64,000 nt of DNA, from contig NC_056766.1 of assembly GCF_018687715.1 (NCBI RefSeq), positions 3,996,501 to 4,060,500 on the forward strand, in the 5' to 3' direction. Below are positions 13,561-25,489 of the stretch, piece by piece. Each line of letters begins with the position of its first letter. Position 1 is the stretch's first letter. A program made the position numbers and the translations under genes. This DNA is from Carya illinoinensis (Eukaryota; Streptophyta; Magnoliopsida; Fagales; Juglandaceae). A model generated the notes under the pieces. That model had not been told where the DNA came from and ran no database searches. It saw only the letters and a program-made list of their open reading frames with translations.

Positions 13561-14735
13561 ATTTAATAGAAAAGTTAACTCCTTAAAAAAAATTAGATGC
13601 TCCATACATAAGTAAGTAATCATAATGGAATGTACTCTTTTTAATATCAATAAATCAGATAATTTATACATATTTGAATTTTTTGTATATATAGAATCCG
13701 TAGAACTTTTATAATTATATGATAGCGAGTCTTTTTATTATTTAAAATTTAAATCTCGGGATAAAAAGTTTATATATATTCAAATGATAAATTCCCTTAT
13801 TCGATGGATTTTCAGGCATTTCCTCATCTCTTGATAGTTAAAAAGGATTAGATGTTAGGGGTCGGCTGAGCCATTATTGTCTCTCGGGCTAGTGGCCTAA
13901 TTAGTGACCCAGGATTATTGGTTAGCCCAATATGCTCCTAAAGAACAGCAAGCCCTCTCCAGATGTCAAGCCATCCACATATTGTGGCGCAACTGGAATT
14001 GGGTTCAACTGCTACTGCTACAAATATTGCTGTTGAAATTACAAGTACCCCAAGCAGGAGTTTTATAGCTTGTTGCTGCAGAAGAACAGTTTCAAGCGTG
14101 GAGTACATAGCTTGCCTGCTATTTTTTTTTTTTTTTCTTTCATAAAAAAATTAATTTTCTTTAATTTCTGTCCCTCTAATCTGATCGTTTCTTTCGTTCG
14201 TTCATGATGCTACTTACAAAGAAAATGGCCTTATCTTTACAGGAGCCAACTACTACTGCCCATTTGCCAACATCAGTCATCGTTGAACAAGTCAAAGAAT
14301 TTTTATTTTTTTGAGCTAGCCAGTCCGCGAGTCAACTAGTCAAGAAAATATTGTCTTTTTCCTAAAAGCTAGTCTCTATAAAGAAGTCCCTTTCATTTTT
14401 TATTTACTTTTTCCATGAAAGTCTAGAAAAAATTATTGAAAATTCTTTATTTCTTGTCTGAACTAGCCAAAGAAAATTAATATCTTATTTCTTGTCTGAA
14501 CTAGTCGGTCTACTGTCTCAGTAAAATCCTTAATCTGAGTATCATTATCCTTTTAATATTTCTGTTTCAGCAAAGTCTATGCCAATAGTCCCCGATATTG
14601 CTTAACTTCTCTCACCTCAAAAATTTTGATAAGCATATTCGGAATGGTGATTGAAGATTTTCTTGGGCACATGTGCCTATTTCTGTCCCAATATAAATAT
14701 TTTCTTTACTTTTGTGACAAAATGAAAAGAAAGTG
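13561..14735 (-). pseudogene. Third tandem copy: WAK exon-1 remnant plus upstream region
   Basis: The minus strand from an ATG at 14108-14106 reads a signal peptide with LETVLLQQQAIKLLLG, as in the main WAK copy (AIKLLLGVLVI), then EPNSSCATICG, before similarity ends near 13960. Upstream sequence at 14300-14515 again matches the promoter blocks of copies one and two. The spacing of copies (9814, about 12010, 14108) gives a repeat period near 2.1-2.2 kb. No downstream coding domains remain. Confidence 0.65.
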
Positions 14736-15779
14736 TAATTCTGTATTGGGAAGTTAGTTCCCGTCAATTAAAATCACATTCCAAAAATACTCATAAAACT
14801 CATTTGTTCAAACCAATTATATATGTTCATCTACAATATGAATAACATCAATGAATTGTTTTAACGTAATTAACAAAGAACACAACAAAGTCTCAATAAC
14901 AACATCAACATCCCAAAATAACACTCAAAAGAAAATAATTAGTTTCTTAAATAATATCCTCTCATGACTCTTGGAACATTTGGCACTTATTCCACTACGC
15001 CCAATTAATCTCACTTATGTTTTCTTATTTTTTATCCTTAGCTGAAACATCTAAATCATCTGAGAAATAGAGGAGATAATTGAGTGAATTATCAATAATT
15101 CGGTAAACAGTGAACCTATTCTAGTTTGTAAAGATGAGCAAGTTATAGAATGCAAAAGTAAACAATTCACAAAAATAGCAGTGATAATTATACAAACATT
15201 CTTTAGCAATAATAAAATATTTACAAAAGACTTTTGACGCAAGCATAATTGAACAACATCAAAAACAGATGTCTAGGCCATGTTTACTGTTATGAGCTTG
15301 AGGAGATACGGTGCTGTATGAAGATGGAAGAATAAAATGTTGTGTTTTGTTATTTTTAGTAAAACTGTGCTTTTGGTTTTGAGTGATGCGTTTTGGGAGT
15401 TTGTATGGAAGAATAAAATGTTGTGTTTTGTTATTTTTAGTAAAACTGTGCTTTTGGTTTTGAGTGATGCGTTTTGGAGTTTGTCTGTCACTTAGCTTCT
15501 ATTTTCTTCAGTCACATTATCTAGTTTCCATTTCTATTAGTCGGTTATGCTGTAAGGCTCTGAGAGGTATAAGGCAGAGTGGGGAAGAAAGAGAGGACTT
15601 ATTTTGGAACCTGTGAAGAGCTTGTTTTCCTTTCCTGGAAGTTTGGGTCCTTGAATAGCTATTGTATTTACAGCTTTTGATGAATCTATGATAGTATATT
15701 TCCATTTCCATAGCCACTGTTTGTCTCTTTGATTTACAATATATGGCTATATTCCATTATACAAGAAGGAGAATCCAAA
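14736..15779. other. Intergenic sequence left of the nested hAT complex
   Basis: No gene recognised. Open frames at 15051-15242 and 15517-15717 have no family features. A tandem pair of about 81 bp lies at 15326-15484. Confidence 0.5.
15326..15484. repeat. Two tandem copies of an 81-bp unit
   Basis: The unit starting GGAAGAATAAAATGTTGTG at 15326 is repeated at 15407 almost without change, which also makes the minus-strand frame internally repetitive. No function is apparent. Confidence 0.9.
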
Positions 15780-16129
15780 CATTTACCATTAACCCAACAC
15801 GAACACAGCACGATAAAAGCGGGTTTGGGTTTAGTCTTATTGGGTTCGAGTTCAAACGAGTCGACCCGTTAAGACATGATTGTTTAACAGGTCACTAATG
15901 GATCAACCTGTTTTGACCCGTTAAGCTTAAATTGAATTTTTTTTCATCATTTTCAAGCTTAAATTGAAATTGAATTGCAAATTTACACACGAAATGAAAT
16001 TAGGGGACCAGCGGGATTTTAAAATAGTTAAAGGAAATCAATTGAAATTTACTAATTTAGCCTTTAGGCATTCGGTCCCCCGTGAGTGCATGACCCGTCC
16101 CTACTTCAAGTTCTGGTTATATCTAAAAA

Positions 16130-16303
16130 CATGAAAAAAAAACCCTAACATTCACGGTAACTCGTCTGCTCATCACTCACAGACTAACATCACAGATTCA
16201 CAGATTCATCATTCACGAATCACGGCCTCAGTGGCAGTGCTCACCTCACGGCACACGGGCTCAGCGGATCACACGGAAAGTTTCAGCCTTTCGCACGGTA
16301 TAC
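16130..16303 (+). other. hAT 5' leader exon
   Basis: GC-richer, non-coding leader-like stretch ending at a splice donor (GGTATACG then GTAAGTCTG). It resembles the untranslated first exon of plant hAT transposases. Both CACTA elements sit downstream of this donor, in what would be the leader intron, upstream of the transposase ATG at 42993. The exon start is not determined. Confidence 0.45.
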
Positions 16304-17114
16304 GGTAAGTCTGTTTTCCTTTTCCCTCTTATGGCGAATTGGCTCTTCCCCCGTTCCCCGTTCCCCCATTTTTGTTATTTTTGGCCTTTCATTTTCCTAG
16401 TTCACACTTCACAGTTCACACACGGACCAGTGTCTGCGTCGCCACTCACCAGACCTGCACTTCTATGTAATTTTATTAATTTCAGCAGAAGTAGTGATTG
16501 TGAATCACAGAATCAGATTAGCCGATTCAGCCCCTCTTCTCAGTCTAATTATTTTCGGTTTCTCTCTCAGACTCTCATTCTCATCGAGCCATTGAGGATC
16601 TTCGGGTGAAATCTGCAAGTTTATTTTAGGCATAAGTCACTAATTGTTAAATTTGTTTGTTTATCTCTTAGTGTCTGACTCTAAATCTCTGATAGCTTCT
16701 GGAATTATTGTGTGAAATTTGTGAATGATAGTTGTTAGATCTGTGAGTGAAATTTGTGAGTTATTGTGAGGAATTATTGTTCTATCTCTGATAGCCGCAA
16801 GACTTGCACACGTTAATTAGTGTTGTATCTAACATTTAGGTGATCTCTTATATATATATATATATATATAATATTTATTAAGTATTTAAAATATCTAAAA
16901 AATCAATACAAATGAAAAATAAATATTGTCGAGTAAAAATTAAACTTGAAAGCACCTGTTTATAAAAGTTTGGATGGAATCTTCATGGCTATAAGCTGTC
17001 ATGATGGATGATCAGGAACTCACTTTCTTTTTTCAACTAAAAGGGAAACCAAACACATGATAACATTGACGAGTGGTACTTATCCCTTTACACTACAACA
17101 AAAATAGGTTTTAG

Positions 17115-17290
17115 TGACAGATGAAACATCTCACAAGAAATGCAAAAAATGTCACGAAATATATTTGGTGACGGTTTCTGACCGTCACCACAACTGTCAC
17201 GTAATGTGCGTCACGGATTATATTTTGTGACAGTTTACTGTACAAACGTCACTAAAAATATTTTTAGTGACGGTTGGAGATGTGCCGTTT
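17115..17290. repeat. CACTA-1 outer subterminal repeats, left (GTGACGGTTT type)
   Basis: Repeated GTGACGGTT, GTGACAGTTT and inverted GTCACCA / CGTCAC words occur in both orientations directly inside the left terminus. A matching set lies inside the right terminus. Such repeats are the usual transposase binding zone of CACTA elements. Confidence 0.75.
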
Positions 17291-17760
17291 GAAATAACGT
17301 TCGAACGTATTATTTTCTGTGACGGTTAGAATCTGTCACAGAATATAACGTTCGAACTTAAAATTATACGTTCGAACGTAAAAAAGACAAGCTGACATCC
17401 GAACGAGAAAAGGTAACGTTTGTTGATTATAGTTCGGACGTATAATGTAAACGTTCGAACGTTTATACGTGCGAACGTTACATTCGAATCTCGAATCCAA
17501 CGAAAATGAAATAATGTCCGAACATTTGTATCATGACGTTCGGACGTTAATTCGAATGTTAAGAGAGTAGAGTTCGAACGTAAAGTGTACGTTCGGATGT
17601 TTGTAACGTTAAACTTTTTTGACATTCGAACGTTTTTTTAAATTGGGTTTAAACGTTCGAACGTTTTGTTACTATTTTGCATGGTTACGTTCGAACGTAT
17701 TTTTGAACGTTTAATACTGTTGAAACGTATTTTTTTTACATTCGAACGTACATATCAGAA
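17290..17760. promoter_or_regulatory. CACTA-1 palindromic motif array, left end
   Basis: Dense copies of the 12-bp palindromic pattern ACGT-NCGN-ACGT, for example ACGTTCGAACGT at 17297-17308 and 17368-17379, with variants TTCGGA, TGCGAA and half-sites between. Each perfect copy carries three CpG sites. The array lies between the terminus and the end of the PF03004-type gene. Binding by an element-encoded protein is inference from the TnpA/Spm precedent. Confidence 0.75.
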
Positions 17761-17883
17761 ATGCTAAACTCATCCACTTAATAAACAAACCAATTGTTTC
17801 ACATTACAGTACATATTTCACAACCAATATTGTTTGAAACTGTTTTCAAATTAGATGTTAAAAACGTAATATAGAAATAAGAT

Positions 17884-19568
17884 TCATTTCTTTTTCTTTC
17901 CTCGCCCAGCACGATTCTGTTGCAATGACATAACACGCTCCATTTGCAGCATCATCTCCCGCTGCACTTGCTCTTGGACCTCACTACGGATTCTTTCCTC
18001 ATGTTCTCTTTGTTGGTCCTGCAAACGCGTCTCTAAATGAGACTGTCGCTCTAAGAGGGACTCCAACTCTTGCTGTCTAGACCTCATATACTCATTCTCG
18101 CGTCGTGCAGCTTCTAAATCTTTGGTAAGATTATTAATTTGTGATGTCGATGAGGTTGAGGAAGATGAACCGGAATGCTTGAAAGATCGTCCCAAACCTC
18201 TTGCCATACTAGAGTTGGGCCCAAGCACCTGTGAAAAAATGTCCAAGTCACTAGGAGAGGAATCCCCAGAAGCTGACTGCATCTCCATCATTTTTCCTTG
18301 CAGTTTGAAAGATCAAAACACACAATAAGTAGCATATTAAAAGAAATACAAATAAAAAATAATTTAATCATGTGTTACATAATTTATTCAACAAAAGGAA
18401 CACCGCTTACATAATTAATTGCAGCTGCAGGATCCATCCACTCACTATGCTCATTAGTGTGAGCAGCAGCATAGACATGAATGAGGGAAAAGTTTTCAGG
18501 ATCATCACGTTTCTAAGAAAACGACATTAGCAATTTGAAAAAGACAATATTAGTACTTATATAAAAGAATAATAAGAAAAAATATGAATTATTGCGTTTA
18601 TTAATTACCATTTTTTCAGCAAGACGATGAAATGATCTTGAACCAGCACGATGGTGAATAGTCAGAGCAGATCTATTATTTGCATTTGTAGAACTTAAGT
18701 GCTACAAAAATAATTCTCACCGTTAATTGTAATATATGTACATACATATAATATAAACAACAAATATAAATGTAAATAATTATAGAAAATAAATCTAGAA
18801 TACCTGATATTCTGGAGAGGCAAAAAGATCACAACACTTTATCCAGTCGTCTAATTTCATCTGCTGGAAAGGGGATTGTGCAGCCTTTTCAAACGACTCA
18901 AATTTCTTGAAATGGTCGTGACATCGTCCCTTGTGAAGTCGGAATAGTGTAGCCATTAACTCATTCACAGTTCTCAAATCCTCGCTACGACCAAAGTCGA
19001 GGTCAAATTCATCCTAATTATAAATTAATTACGTTAAAAATATAATAAACTAATGTAGGTGAAAAAAATGATATAATAAGTAAACGCACCAGCACACGAC
19101 TCCGAATGTGTTCCTTAATCTCATTCGGCACATCTCTCCAGGAGCGCACATAAAATGGAGCGTAAGCTCGAATTACTGTGCCAATATAGGAAGAAAGCGC
19201 TGCTGCACTATCATTCACTCCTCCAGTGGAATTATCAGGAATTGTGATTTTCAATTTACCATGCCTTCGATTTTTCTCAAGTGAGATGCCGCGTGTATAG
19301 CCACGACCGCGACGAGCCAATTGTTCATCAACTAATAGATGATAGTATAATTTTGAAGGTTATATATATTATTTATTGAAACAAACATCTTCAAGTATAT
19401 ATAGTATTAACGTAAACATTCCTTACCGGTAGGTGTCGACTGTGCATCGTTCTCTGTAATGTTAACTTCATCTACGGGAACAGACTCCTCAGGTGGGGAG
19501 TCCTCAATGGGTTCAGGACTTGGACTCGGTGGAGGAGGCACATTTCTACTTTGTCTTTTTGGCGGCAT
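17884..19568 (-). CDS. CACTA-1 second transposase gene, plant transposase PF03004 (Ptta/En-Spm) type
   Basis: Six minus-strand exons fit in one frame: 19427-19568, 19090-19331, 18804-19013, 18609-18701, 18404-18512 and 17884-18296. They total 403 codons including the stop, with matching phases and GT/AG introns. The N-terminus is proline-rich (MPPKRQSRN, PPPPSPSPEP). The middle carries family-like segments: RSWRDVPNEIKEHIRSR, KGRCHDHFKKFESFEKAA, WIKCCDLFASPEYQ, and SSTNANNRSAL followed by HHRAGSRSFHRLAEKM. The C-terminus is a long Glu/Arg/Gln coiled coil ending in a basic GRGKKKK tail, fitting a nuclear DNA-binding accessory protein. It starts 101 bp after the TNP2 stop codon on the same strand, recalling En/Spm, where tnpA and tnpD come from one spliced transcript. 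It plausibly plays the TnpA role of binding subterminal repeats; that role is inference. No disabling lesion was seen. Confidence 0.85.
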
Positions 19569-19669
19569 ACTTGGAAATGATTATATATAACAAAAAAATA
19601 TTATTAAAATAAATTTATATTTATTATAAAATTCTATAATGGCTGTATATGAATAAACTTTTAGTACTT

Positions 19670-22600
19670 TTAGTCTTCATCTTCGGATGTATTTTCCATG
19701 TTTGTTTTAGAATCTCTCTGTATAACATCTTCGTCATCATCATCAAGCTCTTGTTCGTCATCCTTATCCACTTCCCCCCCGGATTCTTGTTCGTCTTCTT
19801 CTTCTGACTCTTTTTCTGTACTTTTCTCACTTTCTTCAATTGATTGATAATTTAATGAAGACGGGTCGAGATGGATGAGTGAGACGTCATCTCTACATAA
19901 GGGGAGCAACTCGAGTGCACTGAGGTCAACAAATAAGTTAATACCCCCTCCTCCATCTTCCTGGTAGGCCTCTACATTGAAAAAGTCATCTTCATCTCCA
20001 CTATTATCGTAATCTGCACTCGTTCCTACTTCATATATATTTCGAGGGATAAATTTTTGTATAACTCGCCAAATTATCTCTCCACTATCTTCATCAGCAC
20101 TTTTCATTGGATCAATCAAGTAATAGATTTGAGTAGCTTGACAAGCCAGTACGAATGGATCATCTTCGTACCATTTAGATGCAATATTGACACTCGTAAA
20201 ATGATTATCCCTATATATCGAATCCCGACCACCGCCTAGATCCCACCAATCACATTTGAAGACATATGTTATAGACCCACCCAGATATTTCAATCCGATA
20301 ATATCACGAATGACACCATAATAATCAATATCATCTGTTCCATGACTCCCATCGACCAAGACACCACAGTTTTGAGTTTTTCTATTACGTTCACGGTCCA
20401 GAGTATGGAATCTATAACCTCGAACTGTGCATGCAGTGTATCGAAGTGCTCTGTTTGATGGACCACGGGCTAATGCATACAATTCAAAAGAGACTGATTC
20501 GGGATCACGAGCACGTTGTTCCAATATCTAACAAAATAAATAATGTCATTTATTATATATGCTCTAGAGTTAAAACTTTCATCATGTAACATATAGTATA
20601 GAGTTTAGTTCATACACGTTGTTCAAACCATCCAGAAAATTCTGACTCGTGTCTTGCCACTATATCCTCGACGCCTTCCATCTTAAGTTTGTCCATGTGC
20701 TCACTGTATGGTATATATTATCATATTATTTTACATAACAATAGTTAAAGTTGTATATAATCTTTAGAATTATTTAAACCTTGTACAACGACATACCTAA
20801 GATAGTGATCAATCTCCTGAAAATTATTTAGTACGTACCGCCGAACTTTACCCAACTCTGTATCAAGTAAATCGTAACCCGTTTGTGCACCCAAAGGTCG
20901 TACATTCTGAGAAAACACTGATAGCTCACGAGAAGGCGGAGCAGCAAGATCAGCATTTTGTTCTTGACGAATAAATCGTGTCTCAACACCACGAAGATAT
21001 AAAGAGCAAAATGTTAACCATTCATCGTGTATATAGGCCTCTGCTATTGAACCCTCAGCTCTGGCTTTATTCCCAACAGTGCGCTTTAGTCGACCTAAAT
21101 ATCTTTCAACTGGATACATCCAACGGAACTGTACTGGTCCACCCAACATGATCTCCCGGGGTAAATATATTGCTAAATGGACCATGACATCAAAAAATGA
21201 CGGTGGAAAGATTTGCTCAAATTTACATAGTATAGTAGCAATGTCTTCTTCCAGTTTCTGCAGCATATCTCGCTTCACTACCCGAGCACACAAATCCTTA
21301 AAAAACATACACAGTTCAGTTATGGCAACACGTATAGCAGATGTTAGCTTCCCACGAATTCCCACCGGTAATAACTTCTGTAAAAATACGTGACAGTCAT
21401 GACTTTTCAATCCACCAATTTTCCAGTCATCATGACTTACGCATCTACTGATATTTGAAGCATAACCATCTGGCAACTTCACACCTTGCAACCATTTGCA
21501 GAAGTCCATCCTCTCCTCCCTTGTCATTGTAAAACATGCATGCGGCATGACCACCCTCTCACCATCCACTCGTAAATGCAAATTATGTTTAATTCCCATT
21601 CTCTCAAGATCTTTCCTTGTCTTAATCGTATCTTTCATCTTTTTATTGATGCTCATCAATGTACCCAGTATATTATCACAAATATTCTTCTCAATATGCA
21701 TTACATCCAAACTATGTCGCAACATGCAGGACGACCAATACGGCAACTCAAAAAAAATACTACGCTTTGTCCAATTCAATTCTGCTACGCCTCGTTTTCT
21801 CTTGTTCTTTCCCTGACCTTTGCCAAAATTGTTCGCTGCCACATGTACCAATTGTTCCAGGATCTCTTCCCCAGACAACTCATTTGGCGCAATTCTATCT
21901 TCTACGCGTCCATCAAACTTAGCGGATTCTGTTCTCCATGCATGATTAGTTGGTAGATAACGTCGATGACCCATGAAACACAACTTTTGAGAATATTTTA
22001 ACCACTCACTAGTAGTTTCTTTATTACACGTCGGACACGCTAACTTTCCTTTAGTACTCCAGCCAGAAAGATTCCCATATGCCGGAAAGTCATTTATCGT
22101 CCACATTACCGCAGCATGCATCTGAAAAGTTGTTGATGTGGATGCATCATAAGTTCTGACGCCTGCTTCCCATAACTCTTTCAACTCTTCAATCAACGGC
22201 TGCAAATATACGTCAATGTCATTCCCAGGTGATCTCGGGCCGGGGATAAGCAAAGTTAACAAAAAGTTGGGCGCCTTCATGCACCTCCATGGTGGAAGAT
22301 TGTACGGAATCAACACTACAGGCCAAGTGCTATAACTTGTACTCATATTTCCAAAAGGGTTGAATCCATCAGTTGTGAGTCCGAGACGCACGTTCCTTGC
22401 TTCTATCCCAAACTCTAGATACTGATTATCGAAAGATTGCCACGCAAGTGAGTCAGCAGGGTGCCTCATAAATCCATCATTTTGAACTCTTTTCTCTTTG
22501 TGCCACTTCATATCGTGAGCTATTTTCTTACACATGTATAATCTTTGCAACCGGGGTTTCAATGGGAAATATCGCAATACTTTAACCGGAGCGCTTTTCT

Positions 22601-23342
22601 TATCCTTCCACCTCGACTCTCCGCATATAGGACATGCTTGTTTCTCCTCATTCTCATTCCAAAATAAAACACAATCATTCTTGCACGCATGTATGGACTT
22701 ATACTCAAATCCTAATCCCTTTCTCAACTGTTTCGCTTCATAAAAGTTCTTCGGCAATGCAGATCCTTCGGGAAGCACTTCGTTAAATAAGTCTAATACC
22801 ATGTTAATTGCTTTGGTTGACATTCCACACAATGATTTTATGTGAAGCAACCGCACAATAAACGACATTTTAGAATGTTTTGTACAACCTGGATAAAGCT
22901 CACGCTTTGCATCTTCCCACATTTCTGGAAAATTATCTGAATCATTCCGTCGCCCACTTGAGCCATTGTCGTCAACCTCATCCATAAACATCCCAGCTCC
23001 AATGTCACTCAACATCTCCTCCATCTCATCTCGCTCATAATCATCATCCACGTTGTGTAAATTTTCCCGCTGACTGAATAAGTCATCCGCTGATTCAGCA
23101 TACGGCTCACCATGCAGTACCCATCGAGTATAGCCCAAATCCATACCATTCACAAATATATGACTTTCAGCATCATCCAATCCTATCGCACACAAATTTT
23201 TACAACCTCGACATGGACACTTAATCTAACCACGACTATCAGCAGACGCCTTTGCAAAATCAATGAAGGCCCTTACTCCACGCGCATAGGGTATGTAATC
23301 TTTTCCAAGTCTATCGCGTAGACGCATCCAACTTTTATCCAT
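19670..23342 (-). pseudogene. CACTA-1 TNP2-type transposase, nearly intact but with an early stop codon
   Basis: Three exons (20797-23342, 20616-20703, 19670-20527) join in phase to 1,164 codons including the stop. The start ATG at 23342-23340 follows a leader-intron acceptor (GTTTTTAG then AAATGG). Domains in order: Transpos_assoc-like N-terminus (MDKSWMRLRDRLGKDYIPYA, then CPCRGCKN), a zinc-ribbon-like CPICGESRW, the Transposase_21 core (HPADSLAWQSFD, GLTTDGFNPFGNMS, IPGPRSPGNDIDVYLQPL, LACPTCNKET), a DUF4218-like region (VMVHLAIYLPREI, GGPVQFRWMYPVERYLGRLK), a DUF4216-like region (SITYVFKCDWWDLG, DDPFVLACQATQIYYL) and an acidic Asp/Glu tail. This protein cuts and joins CACTA ends. One defect was found: TAG at 23226-23228, codon 39, where the family would read through (SRG-stop-IKCPC). 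The frame then stays open, so re-initiation at the Met at 23195 could make a protein lacking about 49 residues. It may be inactive or recently inactivated. Confidence 0.88.
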
Positions 23343-23345
23343 TTC

Positions 23346-25145
23346 TAAAAACATAATATTTTTTAGTAATTAAGGTAAAGTTAAATACACATGCATGTCA
23401 TGATACATCATGTTCAAAGTACTCTTTCTCAAGGTAGTTGGTTCTATCCCATTCGAGATTATATTCTCCATATTGCACAAGTCCCGTCACTTTACTACTT
23501 TGAACGTTAGTAAAAATTTCGGCAGCACTTCCCCATAGTTCTCCAAGTATACATGTTCACATATAGGGATTATGACCCTAAGAACAGTATACCCGAAGAA
23601 CAAATGAGGAAGACACCGAAACTTCATACTAAACGTTCAAAGTAGGAATAACGTTTATGTGCAATACAGATAATATAATCTCAAACTGTCCACACTAGAC
23701 AATTCAGGAATTAATGTACACCTAAATGTACACTAATTCCCAAACGGGTCTAAGGTTATTTATGCAATGTTATACAATATCTAACAAAAAAGTCTACAAA
23801 TAAATTAGCGCACATTGTTTGAATTATACGGATGTACTAATAATATTTATATTATTAATGATTGATAACACTTAGGAATTATTTGTAGACTTATATAATT
23901 CCTAATTTATTATATTATATGTCATTTATCAGCTATATAATATATAACACTAGTATAACAATAAAATATATATTACTATTATAAGTTACTAATAACACTT
24001 ATATTTTATTTGTTATTATATAGCATAAAATGACAATTTTTACTTATTTATCTCGTATTTAATATAATAGCAAGTAAATTAGATTATAATTACTAGTGCC
24101 ACTATATATTGATAACACTTAATTGTTATCAGTTATTATATAATTATTACTATTATTGCCAAAATTATTATAATTATTATAATAATTTTTATTATTAAAT
24201 AAGTAATCCATATTATAATTACTTATCTATTTCTTATTAATCATTTTTTAATACTATACATTACATGATAATTATTATTATGGATTAATATTAATATATA
24301 CTCTATACTATATTTTATTAGATAAAATATTTAAAAATTATTGAGCTATTAGATAAATAAGTATTATTATTTGATAATACTTATTTATATTATCATTTTA
24401 GTAATACGATTTTTTATATATACTATATAGTTATGCCTTATAATTGACACTTAGGGTCATGTGATAATTTATTATATTAGTTATTTAACTAATTATATAT
24501 ATAATAGTTATAATTGTAATATTATAATTTATAATTATGATCATCCAATAAATTATATACCAAAATTGTTATTCTTACACAAATAATCACACTATTTATT
24601 TATTAAATAAATTGTTATATATATTCTTTTATAACAACAAATTATTAAAATAGACACATAAACTAACAAATAATTATTATTCAAAAACATACACTATACT
24701 AAAACATTATCACATTAAGAATAAACATATTCAATAACAATAATTTTTCTTTTTAATTCATCCAAACAACACAAACTTAATCACAAATTATATCCACAAT
24801 AAAATATAACAATAGAGTTTAGTATATATACCTTGTGCTTTAAATAAATTCTTCTTCAAAAATCACAACTTCTCAACAATTCACAACAAATGATCCTTCA
24901 AAAAATACACAATACTAGTTAGTTAAATATATATGAAATAAAACATTGATAATTATCATGTATATTACAAATAAAAAATGAGAAAAACCATTTACCTTAA
25001 TGCTTAAAAAAATACCTTTGCAAACATATACTATCTATATACCCTCCACTTCTTCTCTTCCTCTCTCTAAAACTCTCTCTCTCCCCACTGCTTTCCACTT
25101 CCCCGCTCCGTCTCTCTAAAACTCTCTCTGTCTCTCACTCTAACA
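23346..25145 (-). other. TNP2 transcript leader: 5' UTR exons and introns
   Basis: On the minus strand, a GA-rich leader (about 25145 down to 25013, with AGAGAGAGTTTTAGAGAG words) ends TTTGCAAAG before GTATTT. A second short exon near 24900-24839 ends AAAGCACAAG before GTATAT. The acceptor TTTTTAG lies two bases before the TNP2 ATG. Intron 23346-24838 is very AT-rich. The exon calls are inferred from splice-site context only. Confidence 0.45.
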
Positions 25146-25187
25146 CGCACGGAGGAAAGCAGAAATGAATCTGCTTTCCCGTGCGTG
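25144..25187. promoter_or_regulatory. GC-rich hairpin between the motif array and the TNP2 leader
   Basis: CACGCACGG at 25144 and the run GGAAAGCAGA are mirrored by TCTGCTTTCC and CGTGCGTG ending at 25187, around a short AATGAA-type loop. The arms are about 18-20 bp with one unpaired base. It sits at or just upstream of the inferred start of the minus-strand TNP2 transcript. Confidence 0.6.
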
Positions 25188-25206
25188 AAAGTTTTATTTT
25201 CTGCTT

Positions 25207-25480
25207 GTTATGCGATTAACGTTCGGACGTTCATTAATAAACGTTCGGACGTTTAATTTTACGTGCGAACGTTTAAGCATTAACGTTCGAACGTAAACTT
25301 ATCCCGCCCCATAATTATACAGTACGTTCGCACGTATGTACGTCCATCCAACGTATTCGTCATCAACGTTCGAACGTTTATATAGTACGTTAGAACGTAC
25401 TGTGCAAATTTGGTTTAAGCGGGAAATTTCCCTCCGAATTTATTATAACGTCCGAACGTCCGAATTTAAGTTCGAACGTT
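25207..25480. promoter_or_regulatory. CACTA-1 palindromic motif array at the TNP2 promoter
   Basis: About nine copies of ACGT-NCGN-ACGT or close variants (ACGTTCGGACGT, ACGTGCGAACGT, ACGTTCGAACGT, ACGTTCGCACGT, ACGTCCGAACGT). They lie directly upstream of the inferred TNP2/PF03004 transcript start and match the words near the termini. Confidence 0.75.
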
Positions 25481-25489
25481 AATATTATT

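Noticed and set aside
16331..16609. 92-residue plus-strand open frame
   Set aside because: It sits in the leader/intron of the hAT element after a splice donor; no family features.
21079..23321. Several plus-strand frames of 60-126 residues
   Set aside because: Antisense shadows of the TNP2 exon on the minus strand.
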